This document shows positions 17,901 through 26,343 of a stretch of 64,000 nucleotides of DNA, piece by piece. Where the stretch lies: positions 82,994 to 146,993 of the forward strand of contig NZ_QEII01000318.1 in the NCBI RefSeq assembly GCF_003347515.1, read 5' to 3'. Origin of the DNA: Rhodoferax ferrireducens. GTDB lineage: Bacteria > Pseudomonadota > Gammaproteobacteria > Burkholderiales > Burkholderiaceae_C. A model generated the notes under the pieces. The model was not told the origin of the DNA and ran no database searches. It saw only the letters and a list, made by a program, of their open reading frames with translations. The stretch's first letter is position 1, and the number at the start of each line of letters is the position of its first letter. The translations under genes were made by a program, and so were the position numbers.

Positions 17901-19121
17901 ATGGATACAACACCGCATTTCCCGATCTACATGGACTACAGCGCCACCAATCCCTGCGACGAGCGGGTGGTCGATGCCATGATCCCCTGGTTGCGTCAGC
18001 ACTTTGGCAATCCGGCGTCCCGTAGCCATGCCTGGGGTTGGGAAGCCGAAGCTGCGGTTGAAAAAGCCCGCGAGCAGGTGGCCGCGCTGATCGGTGCCGA
18101 CCCGCGTGAAATTGTCTGGACCTCCGGTGCAACGGAGTCCAACAACCTAGCGCTCAAAGGAGCTGCAGGCTTTTACAAGACCAAGGGCAAGCACATCATC
18201 ACGGTCAAGACCGAGCACAAAGCGGTGCTGGACACCTGTCGCGAACTCGAGCGCCAGGGTTTTGATGTGACTTACCTTGATGTGCAGCCGGATGGGCTGA
18301 TTGATCTGAACGCCTTCAAGGCTGCGATCCGTCCGGACACCATTCTGGCCAGCGTCATGTTTGTCAACAATGAAATTGGCGTGATCCAGGACATTGCCGC
18401 GATCGGGACGATCTGCCGCGAAAAAGGCATTGTTTTTCACGTTGACGCAGCGCAGGCCACGGGCCGGGTGGAGATTGACTTGAGCAAACTGCCGGTCGAC
18501 TTGATGAGTTTGACAGCGCACAAGACTTATGGCCCCAAAGGCATTGGCGCCCTGTTTGTCCGTCGCAAGCCGCGTGTGCGGATTGAGGCGCAAATGCACG
18601 GGGGCGGGCATGAGCGCGGTATGCGCTCCGGAACCCTGCCAACGCACCAGATCGTTGGCATGGGCGAGGCGTACCGTATTGCCAAGGAAGAGATGACCGG
18701 CGAAAACGTGCGCATTCAGGCGCTGCATGACCGTATGCTGGCCGGCCTTCAGGGCATAGAGCAGGTGTTCATCAACGGCCACTTGGAAAAGCGTGTGCCG
18801 CATAACCTGAATATGAGTTTTAACTATGTGGAGGGCGAGTCCTTGATCATGGGTATCAAGGGGCTGGCAGTATCCAGTGGCTCCGCCTGTACCTCGGCCA
18901 GTCTTGAGCCCAGCTATGTGTTGCGCGCTTTGGGGCGCAGCGATGAGTTGGCGCACAGCAGCCTGCGCATGACGATTGGTCGCTACACCACCGAGGCGGA
19001 AATTGACTATGCGATTGAGACCATCAAAGTCAACGTCGCCAAACTGCGCGATTTGAGTCCTTTGTGGGACATGTACAAAGATGGAATTGATATCAGCACC
19101 ATTCAGTGGGCTGCGCACTGA
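17901..19121 (+). CDS. iscS: Cysteine desulfurase IscS
   Basis: 406 residues. PLP enzyme that takes sulfur from L-cysteine as an enzyme persulfide and supplies IscU, tRNA thiolation and others. Marks: YMDYSATNPCDERV near the start, TSGATESNNLALKG, HVDAAQATGRV, the PLP lysine in SLTAHKTYGPKG and the persulfide cysteine in SSGSACTSASLEPSYVL. Length and C-terminus (SPLWDMYKDGID) match the group I IscS type. It lies in the isc operon between iscR and iscU. Confidence 0.97.
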   Translation: MDTTPHFPIYMDYSATNPCDERVVDAMIPWLRQHFGNPASRSHAWGWEAEAAVEKAREQVAALIGADPREIVWTSGATESNNLALKGAAGFYKTKGKHIITVKTEHKAVLDTCRELERQGFDVTYLDVQPDGLIDLNAFKAAIRPDTILASVMFVNNEIGVIQDIAAIGTICREKGIVFHVDAAQATGRVEIDLSKLPVDLMSLTAHKTYGPKGIGALFVRRKPRVRIEAQMHGGGHERGMRSGTLPTHQIVGMGEAYRIAKEEMTGENVRIQALHDRMLAGLQGIEQVFINGHLEKRVPHNLNMSFNYVEGESLIMGIKGLAVSSGSACTSASLEPSYVLRALGRSDELAHSSLRMTIGRYTTEAEIDYAIETIKVNVAKLRDLSPLWDMYKDGIDISTIQWAAH

Positions 19122-19195
19122 ATATTTGAACTTTGCGGGACAGGCCGCAGCGGCGCGGTCGCAAGCCCTGTTCTCAACTGACTGAAGGAAATAAA

Positions 19196-19594
19196 ATGGC
19201 ATATTCTGACAAGGTCATAGACCACTACGAAAACCCCCGTAACGTCGGCTCGTTCGAAAAGGGTGATGAATCGGTCGGTACCGGCATGGTCGGAGCGCCC
19301 GCCTGCGGCGACGTCATGAAGCTGCAGATCAAGGTCAACCCGGTAACTGGGGTAATTGAGGATGCACGCTTCAAGACTTATGGTTGTGGCTCGGCCATTG
19401 CCTCGTCGTCCCTCGTGACGGAATGGGTCAAAGGCAAGACACTGGATCAGGCCGCGGCGCTTAAGAATAGCGAGATTGCTGAAGAGCTGGCGCTGCCACC
19501 GGTCAAAATTCATTGCTCCATCCTGGCTGAAGATGCCATCAAGGCTGCGGTGAACGACTACAAACAAAAACACAACGTAGCACTGACACACTGA
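19196..19594 (+). CDS. iscU: Fe-S scaffold protein IscU
   Basis: 132 residues, RBS GAAGGAA; the ATG at 19196 gives the canonical MAYSDKVIDHYENPRNVGSF. Scaffold on which [2Fe-2S] clusters are built with IscS. The three ligand cysteines lie in GAPACGDV, TYGCGSA and KIHCSIL, the Asp follows the first Cys, and LPPVK, the HscA recognition motif, is intact just before the last Cys. An upstream in-frame extension was discarded. Confidence 0.97.
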   Translation: MAYSDKVIDHYENPRNVGSFEKGDESVGTGMVGAPACGDVMKLQIKVNPVTGVIEDARFKTYGCGSAIASSSLVTEWVKGKTLDQAAALKNSEIAEELALPPVKIHCSILAEDAIKAAVNDYKQKHNVALTH

Positions 19595-19595
19595 C

Positions 19596-19919
19596 ATGGC
19601 CGTTACGCTGACAGAAGCCGCTGCCCGGCACGTGACCCGCTACCTTGCCAAACGCGGCAAGGGCGTAGGGGTGCGACTGGGCGTCAAGACCACAGGCTGC
19701 TCGGGTCTGGCTTATAAACTTGAATACGTGGACGAAGTCGGTCCTGAAGACCTGGTCTTTGAGGGCCACGGCGTCAAGGTGCTGATCGAGCCCAAAAGTT
19801 TTGCCTACCTTGATGGCACTGAGCTTGATTTTGTCCGTGAAGGCCTGAATGAAGGCTTCAAGTTCAACAACCCGCGCGAGCGTGATCGCTGTGGTTGTGG
19901 TGAGTCTTTTCGCGTATGA
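19596..19919 (+). CDS. iscA: A-type Fe-S carrier IscA
   Basis: 107 residues starting 1 bp after the iscU stop. A-type carrier that delivers Fe-S clusters to apoproteins, with the three conserved cysteines in TTGCSGLAY and RCGCGESF. It overlaps the hscB start by four bases, so iscU-iscA-hscB are tightly coupled. Confidence 0.95.
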   Translation: MAVTLTEAAARHVTRYLAKRGKGVGVRLGVKTTGCSGLAYKLEYVDEVGPEDLVFEGHGVKVLIEPKSFAYLDGTELDFVREGLNEGFKFNNPRERDRCGCGESFRV

Positions 19920-20449
19920 ATCTGCAGTCAAACGATTTCGAACTCTTCGGTCTTCCTCCGCAATTTGCACAAGACCGCACGGCCATTGACGCGCGTTGGA
20001 AAGAGTTGCAGCGCGAAGCGCATCCCGACAAGTTTGCAGCACAAGGCGCTGCGGCGCAGCGCGTGGCGATGCAGTGGTCTGTGCGAATCAATGAGGCCTA
20101 CCAGCGGCTCAAGGAGCCTCTCCACCGCGCCGCCTATTTGTGCGAGTTGAATGCCGCTCCGGTGAATGCCGAGAACAACACGGCCATGCCTGCTGCGTTC
20201 TTGATGCAGCAAATGGAATGGCGCGAGGCCCTGGATGAGGCGAATAGCGCGGCTGACCTGGATGCGCTCGGTGCGCAAGTCCTGGCGGCCCGGCGCGAGG
20301 CGCTGAAAAAATGTGGCCAATTGCTGGACGAGCAGCAGGACTACAAAGGGGCGGTGCAGCAGGTGCGGGGACTGATGTTCATCGAGAAGTTCGCCAACGA
20401 TGTCGATGCCCGCCTTGACCGAATGGACACTGAGGAGCGGGGACAATAG
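19916..20449 (+). CDS. hscB: Fe-S co-chaperone HscB (J protein)
   Basis: 177 residues. N-terminal J domain (about 1-75) with the HPDK motif, which stimulates the HscA ATPase, then the C-terminal three-helix domain that binds IscU (LMQQMEWREALDEA). The start overlaps iscA by four bases, and the stop is 26 bp before hscA. Confidence 0.94.
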   Translation: MNLQSNDFELFGLPPQFAQDRTAIDARWKELQREAHPDKFAAQGAAAQRVAMQWSVRINEAYQRLKEPLHRAAYLCELNAAPVNAENNTAMPAAFLMQQMEWREALDEANSAADLDALGAQVLAARREALKKCGQLLDEQQDYKGAVQQVRGLMFIEKFANDVDARLDRMDTEERGQ

Positions 20450-20475
20450 CGCCTCGAATCCGACAAAAAGTACAC

Positions 20476-22332
20476 ATGGCGCTTCTACAAATCTCCGAAC
20501 CCGGTCAGACCCCCAACCCCCATCAGCGACGTATAGCGGTAGGCATTGATCTGGGCACCACCCATTCGCTGGTCGCCGCAGTGCGTCATGGTGTGGCCGA
20601 ATGCCTGCCTGATGCACAGGGCCGTGTCATCTTGCCGTCGGTTGTTCGCTACCTTCAAGGTGGTGGCCGGCAAATCGGCTTCGACGCTCAGGAGGCGCTC
20701 GCGCTGGATCCCGAGAACTCCATCGCTTCGGTCAAACGTTTCATGGGGCGCAGCGTCGCGGATGTCACCGGGCATGGCAGGCTACCCTACCATTTTGTCG
20801 ATCACCCGGGCATGCTTGGCTTGCAGACGGTTCAGGGTGAGAAATCACCGGTGGAGGTGAGCGCCGATATTCTGGCTACCTTGCGTTACCGCGCCGAAGA
20901 TACTTTTAGCGACGATCTGTTTGGCGCCGTGATCACGGTGCCGGCGTATTTTGATGACGCACAGCGTCAGGCGACCAAAGACGCCGCGCAGTTGGCCAGC
21001 CTGAATGTGTTGCGGCTCATCAACGAGCCCACTGCGGCGGCAATCGCTTACGGACTCGACAATGCCAGTGAAGGCATTTACGCCATCTACGATCTCGGCG
21101 GCGGCACCTTTGACATCTCGATTTTGCGACTTACCAAAGGCGTCTTCGAAGTAGTGGCCACGGGCGGCGACTCGGCGCTCGGCGGTGACGACTACGACCA
21201 TGCGCTGGCCGATTGGGTATTGGCGCAAACCGGCACGCGGGCGCTGTCGGCATCCGACAAGGCCGTCCTCAAGGTGGCCGCCCGTGCCTGCAAGGAAGCG
21301 TTGACTGCTGCAGAATCAGTAGCATTCTCTGCTGAATTGACGGGGGCTGCAGTCATATTTGATGTCAATGTTTCGCAGTTTGAGACCGTCACGAGCAGTC
21401 TGACTGCCCGAACCCTTGCAGCCGTGCGCAAAGCCTTGCGCGATGCCAGGCTGTCGGTGGACGAGGTCAAAGGCGTGGTCATGGTGGGGGGCTCTACCCG
21501 CATGCCGCAAATTCAAAAAGCCGTGGCCAGTTTCTTTGGCCGCGAGCCGCTGAACAACCTCAACCCCGATGAAGTCGTGGCCCTGGGCGCAGCTATTCAG
21601 GCCAACCAACTGGCGGGTAACAACTTGGCAGGTGACTTGCTGTTGCTGGACGTGATTCCCCTGTCCCTGGGCATTGAGACTATGGGCGGGCTGGTGGAGC
21701 GCATCGTGCCGCGCAACGAAACCATTCCGACTGCCAAGGCGCAAGACTTCACGACCTACAAAGACGGCCAGACTGCACTGGCTCTGCATGTCGTGCAGGG
21801 TGAGCGAGACTTGGTGGCCGACTGCCGCAGTCTGGCGCGCTTTGAGTTGCGCGGCATTCCGCCGATGGCCGCAGGTGCCGCACGCATCCGGGTCACCTTC
21901 ACCGTGGATGCGGACGGGCTCTTGAACGTCAGTGCCAAAGAGCAGATCAGTGGTGTGGAAGCCCGCATTGACGTCAAGCCCTCGTACGGTCTGGCCGATG
22001 ATCAAATTGCCAGGATGCTGCAAGACAGCTTTACCACGGCCGAGGCAGACATGAAAGCCCGTGCGCTGGTCGAGGCACGTGTCGATGGTGACCGCATGCT
22101 GCTGGCGACGCAAAGCGCGCTGGCGGCCGACGGCGATTTGCTCTCTGACGCCGAACGTGCCGATATCGATGCACTGATGGTTGCGGTACACGCCGCAAGG
22201 CCGCTGGAGGACGCGGCCCTCATTGAGGCCGCCACACAGGCGCTGGGCAAGGGCACCGAGGCATTCGCCGCCATGCGGATGAACCGGGGCATTCAAAAAG
22301 CACTGGCCGGAAAGAACATCGAGACGGTCTGA
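20476..22332 (+). CDS. hscA: Fe-S specialised Hsp70 HscA
   Basis: 618 residues. ATP-dependent chaperone that releases clusters from IscU by binding LPPVK. The nucleotide-binding domain has GIDLGTTHSLVA, IYDLGGGTFDISIL and VVMVGGSTRMPQIQ, and the substrate domain begins near LLLDVIPLSLGIETMGG. Positions 21300-21366 (AESVAFSAELTGAAVIF) look slightly longer than in E. coli HscA and might contain a decayed short repeat; this was not strong enough to annotate. Confidence 0.96.
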   Translation: MALLQISEPGQTPNPHQRRIAVGIDLGTTHSLVAAVRHGVAECLPDAQGRVILPSVVRYLQGGGRQIGFDAQEALALDPENSIASVKRFMGRSVADVTGHGRLPYHFVDHPGMLGLQTVQGEKSPVEVSADILATLRYRAEDTFSDDLFGAVITVPAYFDDAQRQATKDAAQLASLNVLRLINEPTAAAIAYGLDNASEGIYAIYDLGGGTFDISILRLTKGVFEVVATGGDSALGGDDYDHALADWVLAQTGTRALSASDKAVLKVAARACKEALTAAESVAFSAELTGAAVIFDVNVSQFETVTSSLTARTLAAVRKALRDARLSVDEVKGVVMVGGSTRMPQIQKAVASFFGREPLNNLNPDEVVALGAAIQANQLAGNNLAGDLLLLDVIPLSLGIETMGGLVERIVPRNETIPTAKAQDFTTYKDGQTALALHVVQGERDLVADCRSLARFELRGIPPMAAGAARIRVTFTVDADGLLNVSAKEQISGVEARIDVKPSYGLADDQIARMLQDSFTTAEADMKARALVEARVDGDRMLLATQSALAADGDLLSDAERADIDALMVAVHAARPLEDAALIEAATQALGKGTEAFAAMRMNRGIQKALAGKNIETV

Positions 22333-22354
22333 ACCAGACCCACCGGAACAATAC

Positions 22355-22693
22355 ATGCCCATCATCAAAATACTGCCCCATCCCGAGTACTGCCCGCAGG
22401 GCGCCGAAATATCGGCACCTGCCGGCACCTCGGTTTGCGAGGCCTTGCTGGACAACCATATCAACATCGAGCATGCATGTGACATGGTGTGTGCTTGCAC
22501 GACCTGCCACGTTATCGTGCGTGAAGGGTTTGCGTCACTGAATGAACTCGATGAAAACGAGGAAGATCTGCTCGACCGTGCCTGGGGCCTGGAGCCCAAT
22601 TCGCGGCTAAGTTGCCAAGCCATACTCGCACAAAAAGACTTGGTCGTGGAGATCCCCAAGTACTCTATCAATCATGCCAAAGAAGCTCACTGA
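22355..22693 (+). CDS. fdx: [2Fe-2S] ferredoxin of the ISC system
   Basis: 112 residues. Electron donor in cluster assembly. The ligands are C-x5-C-x2-C in EHACDMVCACTTCHVI, with the fourth in RLSCQAIL. The acidic stretch LNELDENEEDLLDRA is typical of adrenodoxin-type Isc ferredoxins. It is the last gene of the isc operon; no iscX follows. Confidence 0.95.
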   Translation: MPIIKILPHPEYCPQGAEISAPAGTSVCEALLDNHINIEHACDMVCACTTCHVIVREGFASLNELDENEEDLLDRAWGLEPNSRLSCQAILAQKDLVVEIPKYSINHAKEAH

Positions 22694-22707
22694 CTGTTAA
22701 CCGCCCC

Positions 22708-23409
22708 ATGCGTCAAATTTTTTTGGATACCGAAACAACAGGCCTGTCAGCCGACAACGGTGACCGCGTGATTGAAATTGGCTGCGTTGAGTTGTTCAAC
22801 CGGAAACTGACCGGCAACAACAAGCATTTTTACTTGAACCCCGGGCGTGAAAGCCACGAAGAAGCGCTCAAGGTGCACGGCATTACCAGCGAGTTTTTGA
22901 AGGACAAGCCCAAGTTCGACGCTGTGGCAGACGAGCTGCTGGCGTATCTGCAAGACGCCGACATCGTCATTCACAACGCAGCTTTTGACGTGGGGTTTTT
23001 GAACAAGGAACTGGCGCTGATGGGTCGCCCCTTGTTCAAGGACTATGTGGCCAGCGTGACCGATACCTTGGTCATGGCCAAGGAGATGTTCCCTGGCAAG
23101 CGCAATTCACTGGATGCGCTGTGTTCGCGGCTGGGTGTTGACAATTCAGGGCGAACCCTGCACGGCGCCTTGCTGGATGCTGAACTGCTGGCCGATGTGT
23201 ATATCAACCTGACGCGAGGGCAGGATGCCTTGCTGATCGATGTGGGCTCGACGGAAAGTACGGGACTCAACGTTGTGGCAATTGACCTGCTTGGTTTTGA
23301 TCTGCCGGTGCTGGCCGCCAATGACCAGGAGATTGCCGCGCATGAAGAGGTTCTCAAGCAGATTGACAAAGCCAGCAGCAGTAAAACGGTTTGGCGTTTG
23401 TCGGCTTAA
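22708..23409 (+). CDS. dnaQ: DNA polymerase III epsilon subunit (3'-5' exonuclease)
   Basis: 233 residues from the ATG at 22708; the open frame extends further upstream but into fdx, and the family starts M-R-Q-I-F-L-D-T-E-T-T-G. DEDDh exonuclease motifs: FLDTETTGLSA (ExoI), HNAAFDVGFLN (ExoII) and HGALLDAELLADVY (ExoIII, with the His). Proofreads replication errors as part of the polymerase III core. The C-terminal stretch after about 185 should contact the alpha subunit. Confidence 0.95.
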   Translation: MRQIFLDTETTGLSADNGDRVIEIGCVELFNRKLTGNNKHFYLNPGRESHEEALKVHGITSEFLKDKPKFDAVADELLAYLQDADIVIHNAAFDVGFLNKELALMGRPLFKDYVASVTDTLVMAKEMFPGKRNSLDALCSRLGVDNSGRTLHGALLDAELLADVYINLTRGQDALLIDVGSTESTGLNVVAIDLLGFDLPVLAANDQEIAAHEEVLKQIDKASSSKTVWRLSA

Positions 23410-23448
23410 AAGTATGGCATAATTCTAGGCTTTCCTGAAACGAATTCA

Positions 23449-23523
23449 GGGCGGTTAGCTCAGGGGTAGAGCACTGCATTCACACTGCAGGGGTCGCAAG
23501 TTCGAAACTTGCACTGCCCACCA
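23449..23523 (+). tRNA. tRNA-Val (anticodon CAC)
   Basis: 75 nt including an encoded CCA end. The acceptor arm GGGCGGT pairs with ACTGCCC, the D arm holds AGCTCAGGGGTAGAGC, the anticodon stem-loop is CTGCA-TTCACAC-TGCAG (anticodon CAC, reading GTG) and the T arm contains GGTTCGAA-like GTTCGAAAC. A CATAAT -10-like box lies at 23418-23423. Confidence 0.95.
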
Positions 23524-23541
23524 ATTTATTGGTAATAGATC

Positions 23542-23573
23542 AAGGACTTACGAGAAATCGTAAGTCCTTTTTT
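23542..23573 (+). terminator. Rho-independent terminator after tRNA-Val
   Basis: A perfect 11-bp stem (AAGGACTTACG, 23542-23552, with its complement 23559-23569) and the 6-nt loop AGAAAT are followed by a T-run. Confidence 0.9.
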
Positions 23574-23645
23574 ATCGCCTCTGCGAAAAACGGTGGATGG
23601 GGTAGATGCCATTCATCGTTTCCCGGGGACTATTTTGAATTGCAC

Positions 23646-23664
23646 AATAAGCGTATATTCGAAT
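23646..23664 (+). promoter_or_regulatory. Candidate shared operator/promoter upstream of the sulfide-locus regulator
   Basis: AATAAGCGTATATTCGAAT, about 25-43 bp upstream of the regulator start. It resembles sequences at 24650-24670 and 28075-28092 in the two other promoter regions of this locus (shared GCNTATAT core), and TTGAAT lies upstream at 23635-23640. Proposed as an autoregulatory site; no footprint evidence. Confidence 0.35.
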
Positions 23665-23688
23665 CAACGAAATTAAGAGCAGGGCGTC

Positions 23689-24054
23689 ATGCCTGCATGC
23701 GAAATTCCTATGGCAAAACCTTCAGTACACGTGACCCCATCCGAACTGGATAAACCGGATGAAGTCTTTGACATGGCCGCGGAGTTATTCCGGGTCATGT
23801 CTGCGCCCATGCGGCTGAAAATTATCAGTTGTCTTTGCGATGGCGAGAAGAATGTGAGCTATCTGCTCGGGAAAATCGACACCACCCAGCCCAATATGTC
23901 GCAGCACCTGAATACCCTGTATCAGGCGGGAATTCTGGGAAAACGGCGCGAAGGCGTCCAGATTCATTATCGAATCATTGACGACCGGGTAGCCGCCCTT
24001 TGCCGTGCCGTGTGCACGCAGATTGCGACTGAGGGAAACTTCCAGGATACCTGA
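23689..24054 (+). CDS. ArsR-family regulator, probably sulfide/persulfide-responsive (BigR/SqrR-like)
   Basis: 121 residues, RBS AGCAGGG; the ATG at 23710 is an alternative start. ArsR winged helix: FRVMSAPMRLKIISCL, then SYLLGKIDTTQPNMSQHLNTL as recognition helix and GILGKRREGVQIHYRI as wing. Cysteines at 48, 50, 105 and 109 sit where the two sulfide-sensing cysteines of the SqrR/BigR type occur (helix 2 region and C-terminal helix), and the metal-binding CxCxxC pair of arsenic sensors is absent. The neighbourhood (DsrE-like, flavocytochrome c, YeeE) supports persulfide sensing. The exact ligand is inferred. Confidence 0.75.
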   Translation: MPACEIPMAKPSVHVTPSELDKPDEVFDMAAELFRVMSAPMRLKIISCLCDGEKNVSYLLGKIDTTQPNMSQHLNTLYQAGILGKRREGVQIHYRIIDDRVAALCRAVCTQIATEGNFQDT

Positions 24055-24088
24055 CCGTGCAGGGTGCAGACTCCCGGCTCGAAGTGCA

Positions 24089-24502
24089 TCAGGGCTTGAT
24101 GTAGACGAAGCCTTCTTTGGCTTGCAGTTTGGCTGCTTCCGAAACGCCTGAAGGCACAATTTTGGTCTCCATCAGGAGCTTGTCGGGCGCAATATTGCGC
24201 ACTGTCAGGGTGTTGTTGCAGACACGGAATTCGACGCCACGACCGGCGAGCGTACTCACCGACGAGCTGAATTCACGTCCCCGGCTGTCTTTTGCGTCCT
24301 GCAGCAGGAAATCAATGCCGGGTCCATTGGTGACCACCACAATCCTCGCCTTGGGGTCTGCGTCCAAATGATTCTGAATGTTATTCAGCGCTGCTGCAGC
24401 CGTGTCAATGCCCGTGGTGATGTGATAGACGGCTTTGACGTCTTGTGCGCTGGCAAAGCTGACCCAAGCGGCCAGGACGAAGGTGAAAAGTAGTTTGTAC
24501 AT
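24089..24502 (-). CDS. Secreted DsrE/DsrF-like sulfur-relay protein
   Basis: 137 residues, start at 24502 with TAGGAG as RBS. A signal peptide (MYKLLFTFVLAAWVSFASA) predicts export. The remainder has a DsrE-like alpha/beta fold: VKAVYHITTGIDTAAAALNNIQNHL, ARIVVVTNGPGIDFLL and the conserved cysteine in GVEFRVCNNTL, which in this family can carry a persulfide. It is transcribed away from the flavocytochrome genes, with a divergent 245-bp promoter region between. Probably handles sulfane sulfur produced by periplasmic sulfide oxidation; inference. Confidence 0.8.
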   Translation of the reverse strand: MYKLLFTFVLAAWVSFASAQDVKAVYHITTGIDTAAAALNNIQNHLDADPKARIVVVTNGPGIDFLLQDAKDSRGREFSSSVSTLAGRGVEFRVCNNTLTVRNIAPDKLLMETKIVPSGVSEAAKLQAKEGFVYIKP

Positions 24503-24649
24503 GGATTGTCTCCTATAGGAATTTTGGGGTGTTGACCGGGCCCTGAGCAAACCGGAACCGCGTCATTAGACGCATTCCGGCGCCCCGCATTCACGTCTTT
24601 GATGCACGTCCTTCGGGTTTGTACGGTATTTGATTCCACGTTGAATGTA

Positions 24650-24670
24650 TTACCATTTGCGTATATAAGA
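24650..24670. promoter_or_regulatory. Candidate operator and promoter between dsrE-like gene and flavocytochrome operon
   Basis: TTACCATT-TGCG-TATATAAGA. TTGAAT at 24641-24646 and TATAAG at 24664-24669 (17-bp spacer) make a plausible promoter for the cytochrome genes. The inverse of this site matches 28075-28092 (CTTATAT then ATGGTAA) and shares GCGTATAT with 23651-23658. A small palindrome, GAATA-AA-TATTC, lies just downstream. Confidence 0.4.
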
Positions 24671-24747
24671 TGCGGCGAATAAATATTCCAACAGATTCTT
24701 TTTGCCAGCCGCAAGCGTCCGGATTGTGAATACTTCAAGGAGACAAC

Positions 24748-25053
24748 ATGAAAAAACGGATCAAAGGGCTGGCAGGCATCGCGCTGGCCACCTTGTCCGC
24801 GTGGGCCATGGGTGCCGACGCATTGCAGGTGCGCAGCATGGCGGCGTCCTGTGCCGGTTGCCATGGCACCAGCGGCGTCGCCCAGCAGGGAATGGAGTCC
24901 CTGGCCGGTCAGTCCAAAGAAGATTTACTCAAAAAAATGCTTGACTTCAAAACTGGCAAAAAGCCCGCCACGCTCATGCATCAGCTCTCCAAGGGCTACT
25001 CGGATGAGCAACTTGAGCAACTGGCCAGCTATTTCGCTGCCTTGAAAAAATAA
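24748..25053 (+). CDS. fccA: Monohaem cytochrome c, small subunit of flavocytochrome c sulfide dehydrogenase
   Basis: 101 residues with a Sec signal (MKKRIKGLAGIALATLSAWAMGA) and one haem site, CAGCH, at residues 35-39; methionines later in the chain can give the sixth ligand. RBS AAGGAGA. It is 11 bp upstream of the flavoprotein gene. The single haem and about 10-kDa size resemble the Chlorobium-type small subunit, unlike the dihaem FccA of Allochromatium. It takes electrons from the flavin subunit in the periplasm. Confidence 0.85.
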   Translation: MKKRIKGLAGIALATLSAWAMGADALQVRSMAASCAGCHGTSGVAQQGMESLAGQSKEDLLKKMLDFKTGKKPATLMHQLSKGYSDEQLEQLASYFAALKK

Positions 25054-25064
25054 GGGAGCCCGCC

Positions 25065-26339
25065 ATGAAACGTCGTCAATTTGTGCAAACCGTCGGTGCC
25101 ATCGGCGCGCTAGGTCTGATGTCGGGCTGTTCGACCACCGGGGCCAGTCGCGGGCCCAAAGTGGTGGTGGTCGGGGGCGGATATGGTGGCGCCACCGCCG
25201 CAAAATACGTGCGCATGTGGTCCGATTACGGTATTCAGGTCACACTGGTGGAGCCCAATGCGTCGTTTATTTCCTGCCCGATCTCCAATCTCGTGCTGGG
25301 CGGCAGCAAGACCATGGCCGACATCACGACGCCGTATGACAACCTGGTCAAGCGCCACGGCGTCAATCTGGTGCGTGACATGGTCACCTCCATTGATGCG
25401 GAGAAGCGGCTGGTAAAACTCGCCAGTGGAGGCGAATTGCCTTATGACCGTTTAATCTTGTCGCCTGGCGTGGACTTCATGTGGGACACCCTGCCTGGTA
25501 TGGCCAAGGCCGGCGCGCAGGACAAGGTGCTGCATTCCTGGAAAGCCGGCACCCAAACGGTCGCCCTGCGCAAACAGCTTGAAGCCATGCCGGATGGTGG
25601 CGTGTATGCATTGTCGATTCCGCTGGCTCCCTACCGATGTCCTCCCGGCCCGTATGAGCGGGCCTGCCAGGTGGCGCACTACTTCAGCAAAACAAAACCC
25701 AGGAGCAAGGTGCTGATCCTGGACGCCAATGACGACGTCACCTCCAAAGGTCCCTTGTTTAAAAAGGCGTGGGCAGAGCGTTACAAAGGCATTGTCGAAT
25801 ACCGTCCCAAGCATGGTGCTGTGGATGTGGATGCTGCCGCCAACACATTGAAGTTTGAGTTCAATGACGAGGTCAGGGCCGACGTGCTCAATGTCATTCC
25901 CGGCATGCGAGCGGGCGATATTGCGGTCAAGACCGGGCTGGCCACGGCCAACAAGCGTTGGTGCGAAGTGGACTTCTTGACCTTTGAATCCAAGGCTGCG
26001 AAAAACATTCATGTGCTGGGGGACTCCATTCAAATCTCCCCCGCCATGCCCAAGTCGGGTCACATGGCCAACCAGCACGGTAAAACTTGCGCCGCGGCCG
26101 TTGTCGCCTTGCTGACGGGCAAGGCACCCAACGACATGCCAATTTACAACAATACCTGCTACAGCTTTGTCAGTGACGAGGATGTGGTGCACGTGGCCAG
26201 TGTTCATCGCTACGACGCAGAGAAGAAAACCATGCTGACTGTGGCTGGTTCTGGAGGCGTGTCCAGTGGTGCCAACGAGCTGGAGGGACGCTACGCTCTG
26301 GCTTGGGCGCGCGGCATCTGGGCCGATACACTGGGTTGA
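25065..26339 (+). CDS. fccB: Flavocytochrome c sulfide dehydrogenase, flavoprotein subunit
   Basis: 424 residues with a twin-arginine-type signal (MKRRQFVQTVGAIGALGLMSGCS). The FAD site VVVVGGGYGGATAAKYV lies near 37. The redox cysteines are in SFISCPISNLVLGG and YRCPPGPYERACQVAHY, and the C-terminal FAD-binding stretch has HVLGDSIQISPAMPKSGHMANQHGK. Oxidises sulfide to sulfane sulfur or polysulfide in the periplasm and passes electrons to the cytochrome subunit. SoxF is a close relative, but no other sox genes are visible. It lies 4 bp upstream of a cytochrome c4 gene. Confidence 0.92.
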   Translation: MKRRQFVQTVGAIGALGLMSGCSTTGASRGPKVVVVGGGYGGATAAKYVRMWSDYGIQVTLVEPNASFISCPISNLVLGGSKTMADITTPYDNLVKRHGVNLVRDMVTSIDAEKRLVKLASGGELPYDRLILSPGVDFMWDTLPGMAKAGAQDKVLHSWKAGTQTVALRKQLEAMPDGGVYALSIPLAPYRCPPGPYERACQVAHYFSKTKPRSKVLILDANDDVTSKGPLFKKAWAERYKGIVEYRPKHGAVDVDAAANTLKFEFNDEVRADVLNVIPGMRAGDIAVKTGLATANKRWCEVDFLTFESKAAKNIHVLGDSIQISPAMPKSGHMANQHGKTCAAAVVALLTGKAPNDMPIYNNTCYSFVSDEDVVHVASVHRYDAEKKTMLTVAGSGGVSSGANELEGRYALAWARGIWADTLG

Positions 26340-26343
26340 TCAA

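Noticed and set aside
21300..21366. Possible decayed TAGCT/GCGC repeat inside hscA
   Set aside because: Only partial similarity (GTAGCATTCTCTGC then GGGGGCTGCAG) and the protein is at most a few residues longer than E. coli HscA; chance cannot be excluded.
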